Made by a program: the position numbers and the translations under genes. DNA of 64,000 nucleotides, taken from contig CM039462.1 in assembly GCA_022414725.1 (NCBI GenBank), positions 131,943,891 through 132,007,890 on the forward strand, in the 5' to 3' direction. The DNA is from Microglena sp. YARC (Eukaryota > Chlorophyta > Chlorophyceae > Chlamydomonadales > Chlamydomonadaceae). This document shows positions 10,353 through 20,237 of the stretch, piece after piece. The notes beneath the pieces are model-generated. The model was not told the origin of the DNA and searched no databases. It saw nothing but the letters and a program-made list of their open reading frames with translations. Each line of letters opens with the position of its first letter. Position 1 is the first letter of the stretch.

Positions 10353-13300
10353 CAGATTCTACTTTCCTGACGCTCGGCAACTTTTGAGGTAGCTGTGGTG
10401 ACGCTCCCAAGGCCACCACCTGCTCAGGGCTGCTTGCTGATCGACTACTACATGGTTTTTGGTTAATGGACGGCAGGTTAATAGACGGCAATCGCTTGGC
10501 AAGGGACAGGATAGCCTCAGACTCGTCCCTGTCTTCGATGCGCAAGTGTCCACCAGTGCGGTTGAAGGGAGGGAGGCCCAAGCTACTTGCTAAGTTTTCT
10601 CGCTGCGAGTGCCAAAGCCCCCCACTGCTTCCATGGCCATGCGTTGACTGAATAAAAGAGGAAACAAATTGCAGCAACTCTTTGTGATCCATATTCTGTG
10701 CCGCCTCAAGCACTTGGTCACTCTCACTCTTCTGGTTCACGGCTGACGAGTGGCCGCCAGCAGTCACGCAGTGTGCTTTCGAATTCGAAGTCAAATTCAA
10801 ATTTCCGCTGTGTGCATCTCCAGCCCTTGGCGATGAACTTTCTAGCTCGTTCCGTGCGTGTGCAGGAGGGGGATGACCATGCTGGGTCTTAGGCGTTTTG
10901 ATCTGTCTAGTGCCTGCAAAGAAAGCCACCTGCTGCTCTCCATCCATGCCCCCCCACTCCTCCCCAGTCATACGACCAGCCCCAGCACCGCCAGAGGCGG
11001 CTCGGCCTGTGGCGTAGGGCGAAGGCAGGTCCTTGCGCACATCTCTGTAGTAATTCTTCAGACGGGTTAGGGCAAATTTCTGCCGCTCTTCCTCTCTCCT
11101 GTTAGCAGCAAGGCCAAGGGTGTGTGTGTGTGTGGGTGGGGTGGGGTGGGGTGGGGAATAGGAGATGGGGTGCAGTATGTGTGTGTGTTTGAGTGGGGTG
11201 GGGGTCAGGGGTGGGGGGCCCAATACTCCCAAGTGCTTGATCATCTGATCATGGTCATGCTTCTTCACCAAAACACCTCCTCCTCGTCACCACCACCACA
11301 CCACACCACACCTTGACCAAAAAGGGTGGCTCTCAGAGATGAGATACTGAAGGTGGGTGGGGCAAGGGGCACATAGCCACGACAAGTTCTAAGACCGTGT
11401 CACAAGCGGCACAGAAAATCGCTTTAGCAGTCACCGGCAGGGAGTTTCGAAAGTAGTGGAGAAAGCAGCTACTCGTAGCTGAATAGAGCCACTAACATTG
11501 AACAACTTTTGCGAAGGATCTTGACCGTTGCGATGCTGATAACTCTAGTCATGCGCACTCCAACTATGAGCAACAATTGTGGATGCGGAGGTGGTTGGAA
11601 TCGTTCAAACGCCTGGACATCTGTCGGACAGACGGACAGCGGACAGCCAGACAGACGGCGGAGAGAGACCCGGGGGGAACTTGTGGCTTCAGCCCCTGGG
11701 GGGTCCAGAGGGGGCTAAAGCGAAAACAACAACAACAACAACTTAGTGATTATCATAAGTCCCCCTTGACTCGGCCAAGCCGAGGGCACATTTGGAGTCC
11801 AGTAGGGCACCAGGAAAAATGTAATCATCATAATCATCATCATCATAGTAAACATCACAGTATCCCTGCAACCACCAACCACTGCACCCCGCTTCGACCC
11901 ACCACCACATCATCACCACCGCACCTCTATCAAACAGGTGAGGGGGCTATGAGGACAATATAGTGAAGGTGAGTGGGTCAAGCTTACCCTGCCAACACTC
12001 CTAGGCTAAAAGGACTTGCTCAACTGTGACAGGAGGGGCTAACACGAAAGGGCACAGGTATTGGTAGCCCCGGTGGTTGGCCCCAGTGAAAGCAAACGGG
12101 CTGGCACCCTCAACCTCACACCTCGTAACAAGGCGTACTATTTGTATATTTATTGGTAGCCTCAGGGCAGCATACAAACAAATCCTCACCTTGCCAGTAC
12201 TCCCAAGTGCTTGGTCATCTTATCCTGGTCTTGCTTCTTCACCACCTGAGACCTCATAGTCAGTATTTGGTGCTGATACGGGCTGTCCGCAATACTGCTT
12301 GTTTCCAACCCGTCGAAGGAAGCGGGAGTTGAAGAAGGGGAGCAGAATTTTGCAGTGTTAAGTTCGAGCAGCTCGTCGATTGTATCTTTCAGAGAGCCCT
12401 TGCAGCATGCAGCATACTTCTTGTATGGCCTGAGCTGCTCAGTGCTCAGGGTCTCTTGGCGTAGCCGATTGACCATGTGGTCGGCAAGGAAGATGCCCAA
12501 TGCTGCCAGAGTCTCCATGGCACTTGGCTGGCTCATGGTTCCTGCACCACGCATAGTGGCATGCCCTACTTGCCTCTGCTTGACCATGACCTCCAGAGCG
12601 TCTGCCTTGTTCACCAGCACAGGCAAAACCTGGAGTTTCATTTTTGGGGCGTCAGACTAAAATCAGTAAATCCATTATTTTAAGGTTTACATATCATTTA
12701 AAGTTTTTAGCGGGCTTGAAGCTTTTGGTTCCTGCATCATGCATAGTGGCATGCCCTACTTGCCTCTGCTTGACCATGACCTCCAGAGCATCGGCCTTGT
12801 TCACCAGCACAGGCAAAGCCTGGAGTTTCATTTTTAGGGCGTCAGACTAAAATCAGTAAATCCATGATTTTAATATGTTAAGCAGGCACTTGGCTGGCTC
12901 ATGGTTCCTGCACCACGCATAGTTGCATGCCCTACTTGTCTCTGCTTGACCTTGACCTCGAGATCATTGGCCTTGTTCACCAGGACAGGCAGAACCTGTG
13001 ATGTCGATTTCCATATTTGTGTGCTTAACAGTGCCACATCCCACTGCCTGTCCTGGTGTCCAACTGGACCACCACTCCTTGGACCCCCTTGTCCCTCCTG
13101 CCCCCACCCAGTCACCCACCCACCCCCCACCCCACTCCCAACCACTCCCAACCACCCACACAAACACACTACCCCACTCCCAAATATTGGCCAAGGTGTC
13201 TCGCAGGAAGAAAAGTAAAAGCAAGGGCCTGGACAGGTGTCCTGGTGTCCCACTGCCGTGGTTTCTTACCCTTACCTTTGCCACTATTATTTTGGCACCT

Positions 13301-16300
13301 AACAGTCTCTGCTTCTTATGCTTCCTCTTCTAAGAGACCCTTACTCTCTATTATGCCGGACATGGCTGCTCGCGACCGGATGCGCACGAGAAAACAAAAT
13401 AGCTCGGTATCTAGCTGACACATTTGCACAAAATGCGATCTACTCAGAATTCGATTCTGAGAATTTTGGGATGTGCACGGCTGTCCCATACCATGTCCCA
13501 AATTTAGGGCATTTGGGGGATTAGGCACTTCTGGAGATTATTTTGTATGGGGCGTCCGGGGATTATGGAGATATCATGTAATGTTATTAGCGGGCATGAA
13601 AGATACATCAGTGGGACTTGCTCACTTTTTTGTGTTTTACGCATTGCAGGTTGATTGAATCGGCGCGACCCCAGCGGGACGCAAGCCTGATTTCAGGATT
13701 GTGGCGCAGCACGGTATAGGGAGGAGCGTGAAGCGCGGAGCCCTGAGGGGTTCAGAGGGTAGTGCATCGCACTGGATCGCACCTGGTCACTCAATTTGCG
13801 ACGCATCGCAAAACAAAAAGTGTGTGTAGTAGCAATGCAGGCTTTGCTAGACAAACAAATTGAATGAGTGAGGACTGAGAGAGATCGGTAATTCATGACA
13901 GCATTAACCCCCCCCACACACACACACACACCCACCCTGCCCTCCACCCACCCACCCACACAAGCACACACAACCTTCCCTCCAACCAACATATTGCGGC
14001 TTTTCCGAGGCCACCCACCCCTCCACCTACCCAATTGCCCGCCCGCCCGCTCGCCCTATATATGAGCTACCATTTTTGCTTACTTGAAGCTATATGACTC
14101 ACATTGAAGTTGAGCATCATCAGCATCAGCTCAGAGCGTCCAACTGTCAGACCCTCTTGCCTCACATACTCCCAAGCAACCCGTTTCTGGCGATCCTTCT
14201 CATCTAGGGTGGCATACCATGAAAATACTCTGAGCAGCTCATAGTCATGGCGGCGCATGACATCCTGTTATCAGCAGCAGTGTGAAGGTGTGCATTATAG
14301 TTAGTTATAGTTAGTTACAGTCAGTTTTCACCATTGTTAAGGGATAGCATGACATCCTGTTATCAGCAGCAGTGTGAATGTGTGCATTATAGTTAGTTAT
14401 AGTTCTTTATCACAATTGCCATGGCGGCGCATCACATCCTGTTATCAGCAGCAGTGTGAATGTGTGCATTATAGTTAGTTATAGTTCTTTATCACCATTG
14501 TCATGGCGGCGCATCACATCCTGTTATCAGCAGCAGTGTGAATGTGTGCATTATAGTTAGTTATAGTTCTTTATCACCAATGCCATGGCGGCGCATCACA
14601 TCCTGTTATCAGCAGCAGTGTGAATGTGGGCATTCGAGTTAGTTATGGTTCTTTATCACCATTGTCATGGCGGCACATCACATCCTGTTATCAGCAGCAG
14701 TGTGAAGGTGAGCATTAGAGTTTTTCTTTTCGGCTTCTCATAGCAGCTTCCTGGCAGCTCCATTGAGTCGGCCACTGGGCTGTACCAAACTATTTCAGCA
14801 GTTCTGGACAGCTGATTATGCCAGCTTCAAGGTGCTCGAGGCCGTGCCAGGTTCGGCTGAATAGCGAGTCAGGGGAGCAGCCTAGAAGCTGCTGCTTGTA
14901 GCTGGAAAGAAAAACACTGCATTAGAGGGGCTGTGTTAGTTAGGGATAGTGTTGTTAAGGGATAACATGACATCCTGTTATCAGCAGCAGTGTGAAGGTG
15001 TGCATTAGAGTCAGTTATAGTCAGTTATGACCAGCAGTGTGAAGGTGTGCATTAGAGCAGGGTTTACCTATTCGGCTTTTCATATCAGCTTCCTGGCAGC
15101 TCCTTTGAGTCGGCCACTGGGCTACACTGTACTGTGAACAATTATGGCTGTGAAGTCCACGGAAGTGCACTTCACAAACTAAAACTTAGGCCAACCTCTG
15201 AAGTTTGCACCCGCAAAGCATGCTGCCTGGTTTCCACGGGGGACATGGAATTGGGAGATAGTGGGCAGCCCAGAGATGGCTGAAAAACCATGTTTCAATC
15301 CAATCCAACCCAACCTCTATAGCTTTTAGCTAGACTCCTAATTTTCATGCTATACCAGGTTATAATCTTTATAACCCTTATAATTGGCCATTTTAGAGCT
15401 CGCTTTATGTACAAAGCTACTGCACTGTCTTTTTGTATACTTTGCCTTTTTATTGAAGTGCTCACTCACCAGCACCTCCGGGCTATTTTTTTCAAATCTG
15501 AAAGTGGGTTTTTACTAGCTTTATGGCTTTAGGCCTCCTCCAGGGACAGCGTTTTTGTGCTCTTATAGCTTATTATAGCTTTTATGGCCTTTACAGCTTT
15601 TCAGGGCCATTTAGGGCACTCAAAAAACGTTTTTATTTAAACATTTTTTTGAACGAATTTTGCCAAAACGGGGTCAAAACTAGCGATCGCTATATATAGC
15701 GTGAAAAACATTCCTGCAGCAGCTCTCTTGGGTAGACAGCATCAATGTTCTCCATCCGAACAGCTATTCTGCTGAGCATGAGAATCAGGGGATCACAAAT
15801 GGCTGTAGCTGTGAAGAAGAATGGAAGAGCATTACCCAGACTAAAACCTAGGCCACCCTTTGAAGGGATCACTCACCAGGACCTCCCTTGTGTAGATAGC
15901 ATCAATATTCTTCACCTCCACAGTTATTTTGTTGAGCATGGGGATCAGGATGACTTTGCAAATGGCCAGCAGTGCCTCCTCCCCCTTGGCCTCTTTATCC
16001 GCAGGAGTTTCTAGGGGTGCACCGATGGGTAGAGGCGGGGGAGGATACCTCCAGTTGGCAATGCTCTTCAGGAGGGACAGGAACTCTTCGTAGTCACGAT
16101 GTAGATCCCGTCGGTCCTTGGCTGCCTTTGCCTCGCCACAGAAGATCATATCAGCTTGAACTATTGTCAGCTGGTTATCCAGCAGGCCAGCATCCCTCAG
16201 CATGCGGATGAACCCAAATGCATCAATCTCCTTCAGGCCAGTCCTGACCATCACATTCTTATCACAGTAGAGCTCAAACACAATCTGCACCTGCTCCATG

Positions 16301-16842
16301 ATGGTCTCTGGGGATAGGTCCTCGAGCTGCTTCTCAGCAGCGGACAGCTTCTTTGCATTCGCCTTGGCTGCTCGAGACAAGCCATTGGCCCTGGCGCTAC
16401 AATCTATGGTACCAAACAAGACAGCCGAGGGTCCCCCTTCAGGCCGCACCATCAAGCACTCCGGGCTCTTACCCTGCACAAGAGAGACAAACAAAAGCGG
16501 CGATCATCTCTGGTTGTGTTGTGTTGTGTTGTATTGTGTTTGTGTAGTGTTGTGTTGGGCTGTATTGTGTTGGGCTGTGTTGTGTTGTGTTGTGTTATGT
16601 TGTGTTGTGTTGGGTTAGGTTGCGTCGTGTTGGGTTGGATTAGGCTGGGTTGTGTTGGGCTGGGTTGTGTTGTGTTGGGTTGAGTGGTGCAATAAATAAA
16701 TAAATAAATAGTACGCCTTATTACAAGGCGTGAGGTTCACTTTGCGAGAAGCGTGTGGACAGCAGAGTGACTTGGAACATGGCTTGAAAGATGATTCATT
16801 GCAGCCCGACTGCAGGGTCATTTTCTCGTGAAGTGTTTTGAA

Positions 16843-16878
<36 letters not shown>

Positions 16879-16921
16879 GTGATGGTGATGGTGATGGTGA
16901 TGGTGATGGTGATGGTGATGG

Positions 16922-16955
<34 letters not shown>

Positions 16956-18248
16956 GGTGGTGATAATGATGATAATGATGATGATGATGATGATTGACAG
17001 TTTTCCTGGTGCCCTACTGGACTCCAAATGCCCGCAGCCCGCGGCTTGACGGAGTCAAGGGGGACTTATGAACATCACGGAACGTGTATGTGCCAATCTG
17101 TCTAGTGAAGAAGAAAAGAAGATTCCCCAGTGAGTCAATGAAGATTGAGTCGTGATCCATGCACGCAAAGGGCACAATCAAATGCTATGTGCCACTACTT
17201 CATTTTTGAGCTGCTCGTGGCTGCTTCCCGCCAGCTCCAACAGCCAGCAAATCTTTCAGCTGCTTTAGAATGCCTGTCATGTCAGCTTCCAGGTGCGCTA
17301 GCTAGCTTCTGGTTTGGCCCAAGGATGGGGAAAGCGAGCTGCCTAGAAGCCGCTAAGCATTGCCCAAAAAAGAAACAGTGCAGTGGGCACGGGCCCATCG
17401 GCCTGCATGCCTCCATGCTACGCAGACAGCCTACATGACAGTGTTAGGTGCACGTTGCAATGCCTTATCTTTAGGGAACGGCAATATGATATCATATGAT
17501 ATCATGTCATCTTATGAGATCATATGATGCCGGCAGTCTGACAAGGCCAAAGTTACCATTTATATACAATTTCATATGATGCAATTTGTATGATATCACA
17601 TGATATCATACTCGCCTTTGGTCAAAATCATATGATATGCTAGTCCCTACTTATCTTGCCTGCAACTTGTTCATCTGAATGTATGTCCCCCTTTCCTCTG
17701 CTCACCGATCGCATACAAGGCTTTAGGGCATGTTACATCATGGGTGTGGATGCATTGCTGCTCGGCTCGTCACCACCACCATCAAAATGTCCTAAGCAGG
17801 CATGGCGATGAGTTCCACCAGGGGGAGTGCACTTTGCATGCTAAGGCTACTAGTGCTATCTTGGTCTGGGGATCCTTCAGCTGTCAGCCAGGGATCTTCA
17901 CCACAGGGAGGGATTGATAATGGCTGTACTGTATGTAATGGAGTCACCAACCCGAGCTTACCATTTTGCCGAGGCATGTCTCAACATGGGTAGTGTCGTC
18001 TAGTGTCTGCGTAGGAATTCCGGGAGCAGTGAAATTAGTGGCCGGCAGGGATACAAAAGTGGACTCTAATTCTGCGTCTAGATGAGCTTGAGCATTCTTA
18101 CAAGGTAGCTGATAAGGGCCTCGATCTTTGGCGAGGCTTTTGCGAGGAGTTCACCATCCGCCTCGATTAGCCTAATGACATGTGCAGGAATGACACTCAG
18201 CTGAGTGGCTAATTTCCTTGAATCTAGCTTATTCGTGTTATTCGCCAT
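10339..18248 (-). CDS. Unknown six-exon protein with EF-hand/p25-alpha-like segment (about 716 aa)
   Basis: Not recognised as a named family. Exons (descending): 18248-18102, 18006-17962, 16473-15877, 14264-14103, 12629-12190, 11098-10339. Each has an AG acceptor and a GT donor (gtaaga, gtaagc, gtgagt, gtgagt, gtgagg), and the phases join without a break. Residues about 124-203 (ELYCDKN ... GLLDNQL ... DYEEFLSLL) follow the helix-loop-helix spacing of TPPP/p25-alpha and EF-hand proteins. Exon 4 (LLRVFSWYATLDEKDRQKR ... LMLMMLNFN) looks like a second degenerate hand. The C-terminal exon is low-complexity with many Ser, Gln and His. The TAG stop lies inside a minisatellite. An in-frame ATG at 18335 would add 29 residues. 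A flagellar or cytoskeletal role is possible for such folds but is inference. Several exon edges are duplicated in its introns. Confidence 0.6.
11224..11271 (-). repeat. Stray copy of the 3' end of exon 5 of the unknown 10.3-18.2 kb gene
   Basis: Translates as VKKHDHDQMIKHLGVLG, against VKKQDQDKMTKHLGVLA at the true exon end (12190-12240). The copy lacks the gtgagg donor, so it is a decayed duplicate inside intron 5. Confidence 0.75.
11700..11990. repeat. Dispersed repeat with ATC/ATG microsatellite core
   Basis: Contains cccccttgactcggccaag, gggcacatttggagtccag and tagggcaccagg, then catcatcat tracts. Related inverted or partial copies lie at about 16810-17070 (long ATG run) and 23250-23475. 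It appears to be one element family carrying its own trinucleotide seed. Confidence 0.5.
12520..13030 (-). repeat. Triplicated 5' edge of exon 5 (unknown 10.3-18.2 kb gene)
   Basis: Three copies of acceptor plus the first 90-110 nt of exon 5 (VLPVLVNKA ... VKQRQVGHATM) lie at about 12522-12660, 12725-12855 and 12890-13025. Only the copy nearest the rest of the exon reads on into it. The other two lack the downstream coding sequence and end in intron-like DNA. All three keep an AG before the GTTTTGCC/GTTCTGCC start or a close variant. Confidence 0.8.
13636..13835. mobile_element. MITE, rGCGACGCGTCGC family (family B)
   Basis: GC-rich palindromic element with gcgacgcatcgcaaa near one end and gcgcgaccccag near the other. 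Related copies lie at about 26995-27200, 36790-36964 (with perfect 8-bp target duplication), 41965-42135, 44230-44400, 48575-48680, 56695-56875 and 60350-60545. Confidence 0.6.
14250..15065. repeat. Tandem copies of the 5' edge of exon 4 (unknown 10.3-18.2 kb gene)
   Basis: Units of about 80-110 bp carry the exon 4 acceptor region (minus strand: cactgctgctgataacag, then gatgtgatgcgccgcca). Five lie at 14255-14712, and further partial ones at 14950-15060 after a MITE. Each copy preserves a usable-looking AG acceptor. Confidence 0.8.
14720..14918. mobile_element. MITE, cagcttctaggcagctcc family (family A)
   Basis: About 200-bp foldback element with cttcctggcagctcc at one end and gcagcctagaagctgctg at the other. 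It interrupts the exon 4-edge array. It is one of the commonest elements in the window; see the copies with target duplications at 26550, 42459, 57115 and 60038. Confidence 0.65.
15712..15818 (-). repeat. Diverged duplicate of the 3' end of exon 3 (unknown 10.3-18.2 kb gene)
   Basis: Encodes AICDPLILMLSRIAVRMEN then IDAVYPRELL, against AICKVILIPMLNKITVEVK then NIDAIYTREVL at the true exon end (15877). It has an acceptor-like ttcttcttcacag but no GT donor (gaatgt), so it is probably not spliced. Confidence 0.75.
16505..17030. repeat. GTTGT-type low-complexity run and ATG microsatellite
   Basis: 16510-16680 is a degenerate tgtgttgtgttg stretch. 16842-16995 is an (ATG)n/(GTG)n microsatellite whose open frames are meaningless. 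Between them (16684-16735) is a copy of the hairpin element with gtacgccttattacaaggcg. Confidence 0.8.
17188..17382. mobile_element. MITE, family A
   Basis: Starts near cactacttcatttttgagc and ends cccaaaaaagaaacagtg. The flanks share only five of eight bases as a target duplication, so this is an older copy. Confidence 0.6.
17472..17649. mobile_element. hAT-type MITE with ATGATATCAT core (family C)
   Basis: Begins TAGGGAACGGCA and ends GCTAGTCCCTA. The flanking 8 bp are identical: CTTATCTT at 17464-17471 and 17650-17657. The interior is made of atgatatcatatgatatcat palindromes. Eight-base duplications and a TAGGG end fit hAT elements. Family members lie at about 24354-24604, 41638-41789 and 42172-42360. 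Confidence 0.8.
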
Positions 18249-18335
18249 GCTCTGACAACGCTGAAAAGGAATTGGCAGTGGCGAGAAAAACAAGTCCCCC
18301 GCAACTATGTCCTCGCGAAAGGCAACATGGAACAA

Positions 18336-19315
18336 ATCGAAAGCATTGAAAGTATCGACGGAAAGTTGCTCAGCTAAATAGGAAAGTTGACTAGGTCTCT
18401 AGGGACTTCGAGCGCGAAAGGTAGCCGAGATGGATGTCGAGACGTACAGTACCAGCAACTACTTCTACTAGTGCTAGTGATGTACGCGTGCCGATTTAGG
18501 GGGGCGTGGTCAGATTACCGGTGGTGGTCAACTGAGGAAACTGGAGGTGTGTGAGATGATCAGCCATGATAAATTGAGGAGAAACGCGTGTGAGTGATAC
18601 GATCATAGCTTTTTTTCAGCTGCGCTTACCAGCTTCTAGGCAGCTCTTTGAGCTAGCCACAGGGATAAGTATCCAATTTCAGCGGTAAGTAGCACAACAG
18701 GTCATACCCCCTCAGCAGGTACCCCTTCAGCATCCCCACCATCATTACCAGTCGACCCTTCCCCATGAGACAACCCCTCAGTCAATGTATCAGGCAAGTC
18801 CTTTAGTCCTCATCACCAGGCTGTGTATTGCAGTGCTCAAGCACGAATATTGGCGGTAGATCGGGAATTGGCTCGGGCCATATGTTGCCCTACACGCCAA
18901 CTATGCATGCATTTGACGGTAAGGGGTTACATAATAATAGGAGATATATTAGCAGGATAGGAATATGCTCTTTTCCTCGAATCCTCAAATTTAGAGATTT
19001 CTAACTTTCTGATTCCCCTTTTTCAAGGTTTCCTTAGTCTCTATTACTTCTTACATTGTAAGAAAACATAAGCTAATAGAAGCTACCTTGTAAACCTTTA
19101 GCTGTTAATCATAGCTTATCAAACCCGTTATATATTAGTAGGTTCGAGGTAAAGTCAAATGATCAGCCAACAATATAGACGCAAACTTACATTGCATTAC
19201 ATGTTAAAGTCTACTAAACTGTAAATTGGGAAGAAACGGGGGGAGAATCACTCAGCATGCGCTGTAACACCCCACAGTGCAATTCTGTACGCTCTTTTCC
19301 CTGTCCCCGCTTCAT

Positions 19316-19354
<39 letters not shown>

Positions 19355-20095
19355 TTAGATCTGATAGAGATGCGCAGGACGTTATGATAGATCATGAAGT
19401 TAAAATCAATATCCATATGTAGTAGGGCTCCCAATGGAAGTAGCTATCAAAACTTTCAGCACAGAGGTACCATGTGGTTTAAATGTGACTACCGGTAGTT
19501 ACACAAATTGCTGGCAACCCATAATATAATTGTCTAACCTCCACCACACACACATGTCCGTCATTGACATAATTGACCAGATTCAATCAAAGCGCTGATC
19601 AGTAGCCCTAGCAACTTCAAGCGGCATCATAATTAGTCATATCCTTGGGCTACGTACCAGCTGTATCCTTGCAGCTGCTCTGCTTCCAATCCAGGCGTCA
19701 GGTGGACATAAGGGGACATGATCTCCTAGTTGGAAATTAGTTTTCTGTCGGACCATGTGTCCATGGCCACGTGTTTGCCACCCAACTTCACATCATATCA
19801 GTTGCGACTTGCAACCTTAGGGACTTCGGCTGAGAGGCCAGGCTACTTGGGCCAGGCATATACACATCCAGTTTTTAAAAGGAAAGGAAAAAGCGCCTTA
19901 GCGTAGCACCACAGTGCTCCCAGCAGCCCTCAGGGTGCTACTACCTGCTTTTTTGCCCCCCCCCCCCCCCCCCCCCCCTCCCACCACCACCACACACAAA
20001 TCAACCGCAAAAGAATTAGCACCAAAGTATGTAACATTTAATGTAAAATATATAATCTAAGCGCTAATTAATATGCAGCAAGGTACGAAATTCAC
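18336..20095. other. Intergenic region between the unknown gene and the eIF(iso)4G gene
   Basis: No gene found. It contains a partial family A MITE (18605-18690) and poly-C tracts at 19317-19352 and about 19958-19979. A 27-bp match (about 19190-19216, acattacatgttaaagtc-like) equals the extreme 3' end of the LINE at 33240. Confidence 0.5.
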
Positions 20096-20222
20096 TACTT
20101 GCAGCACCTATAAGAAAACCCTGTCCACATCTATATCATCGGCTGTAAGGAAGGCTAAGGCTAACCTGTTGACACCAGCGAAAGAGAGAAACGGCATGCC
20201 CCATGCCGCCCACCATGCCAGT
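20096..20222 (-). repeat. Decayed duplicate of the last exon of the eIF(iso)4G gene
   Basis: Just downstream of the TAA, the stretch around catcggctgtaaggaaggct and cctgttgacaccagcg matches the true last exon (gtcagcagtgaggaaggct, gccttgacaccagcagtcg), with indels that break the frame. It is a tandem copy of the coding 3' end. Confidence 0.65.
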
Positions 20223-20237
20223 CTTCTAGCTCGGAAG

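Noticed and set aside
16818..17049. Poly-Met/Val and poly-Ile frames
   Set aside because: ATG microsatellite; no coding signal.
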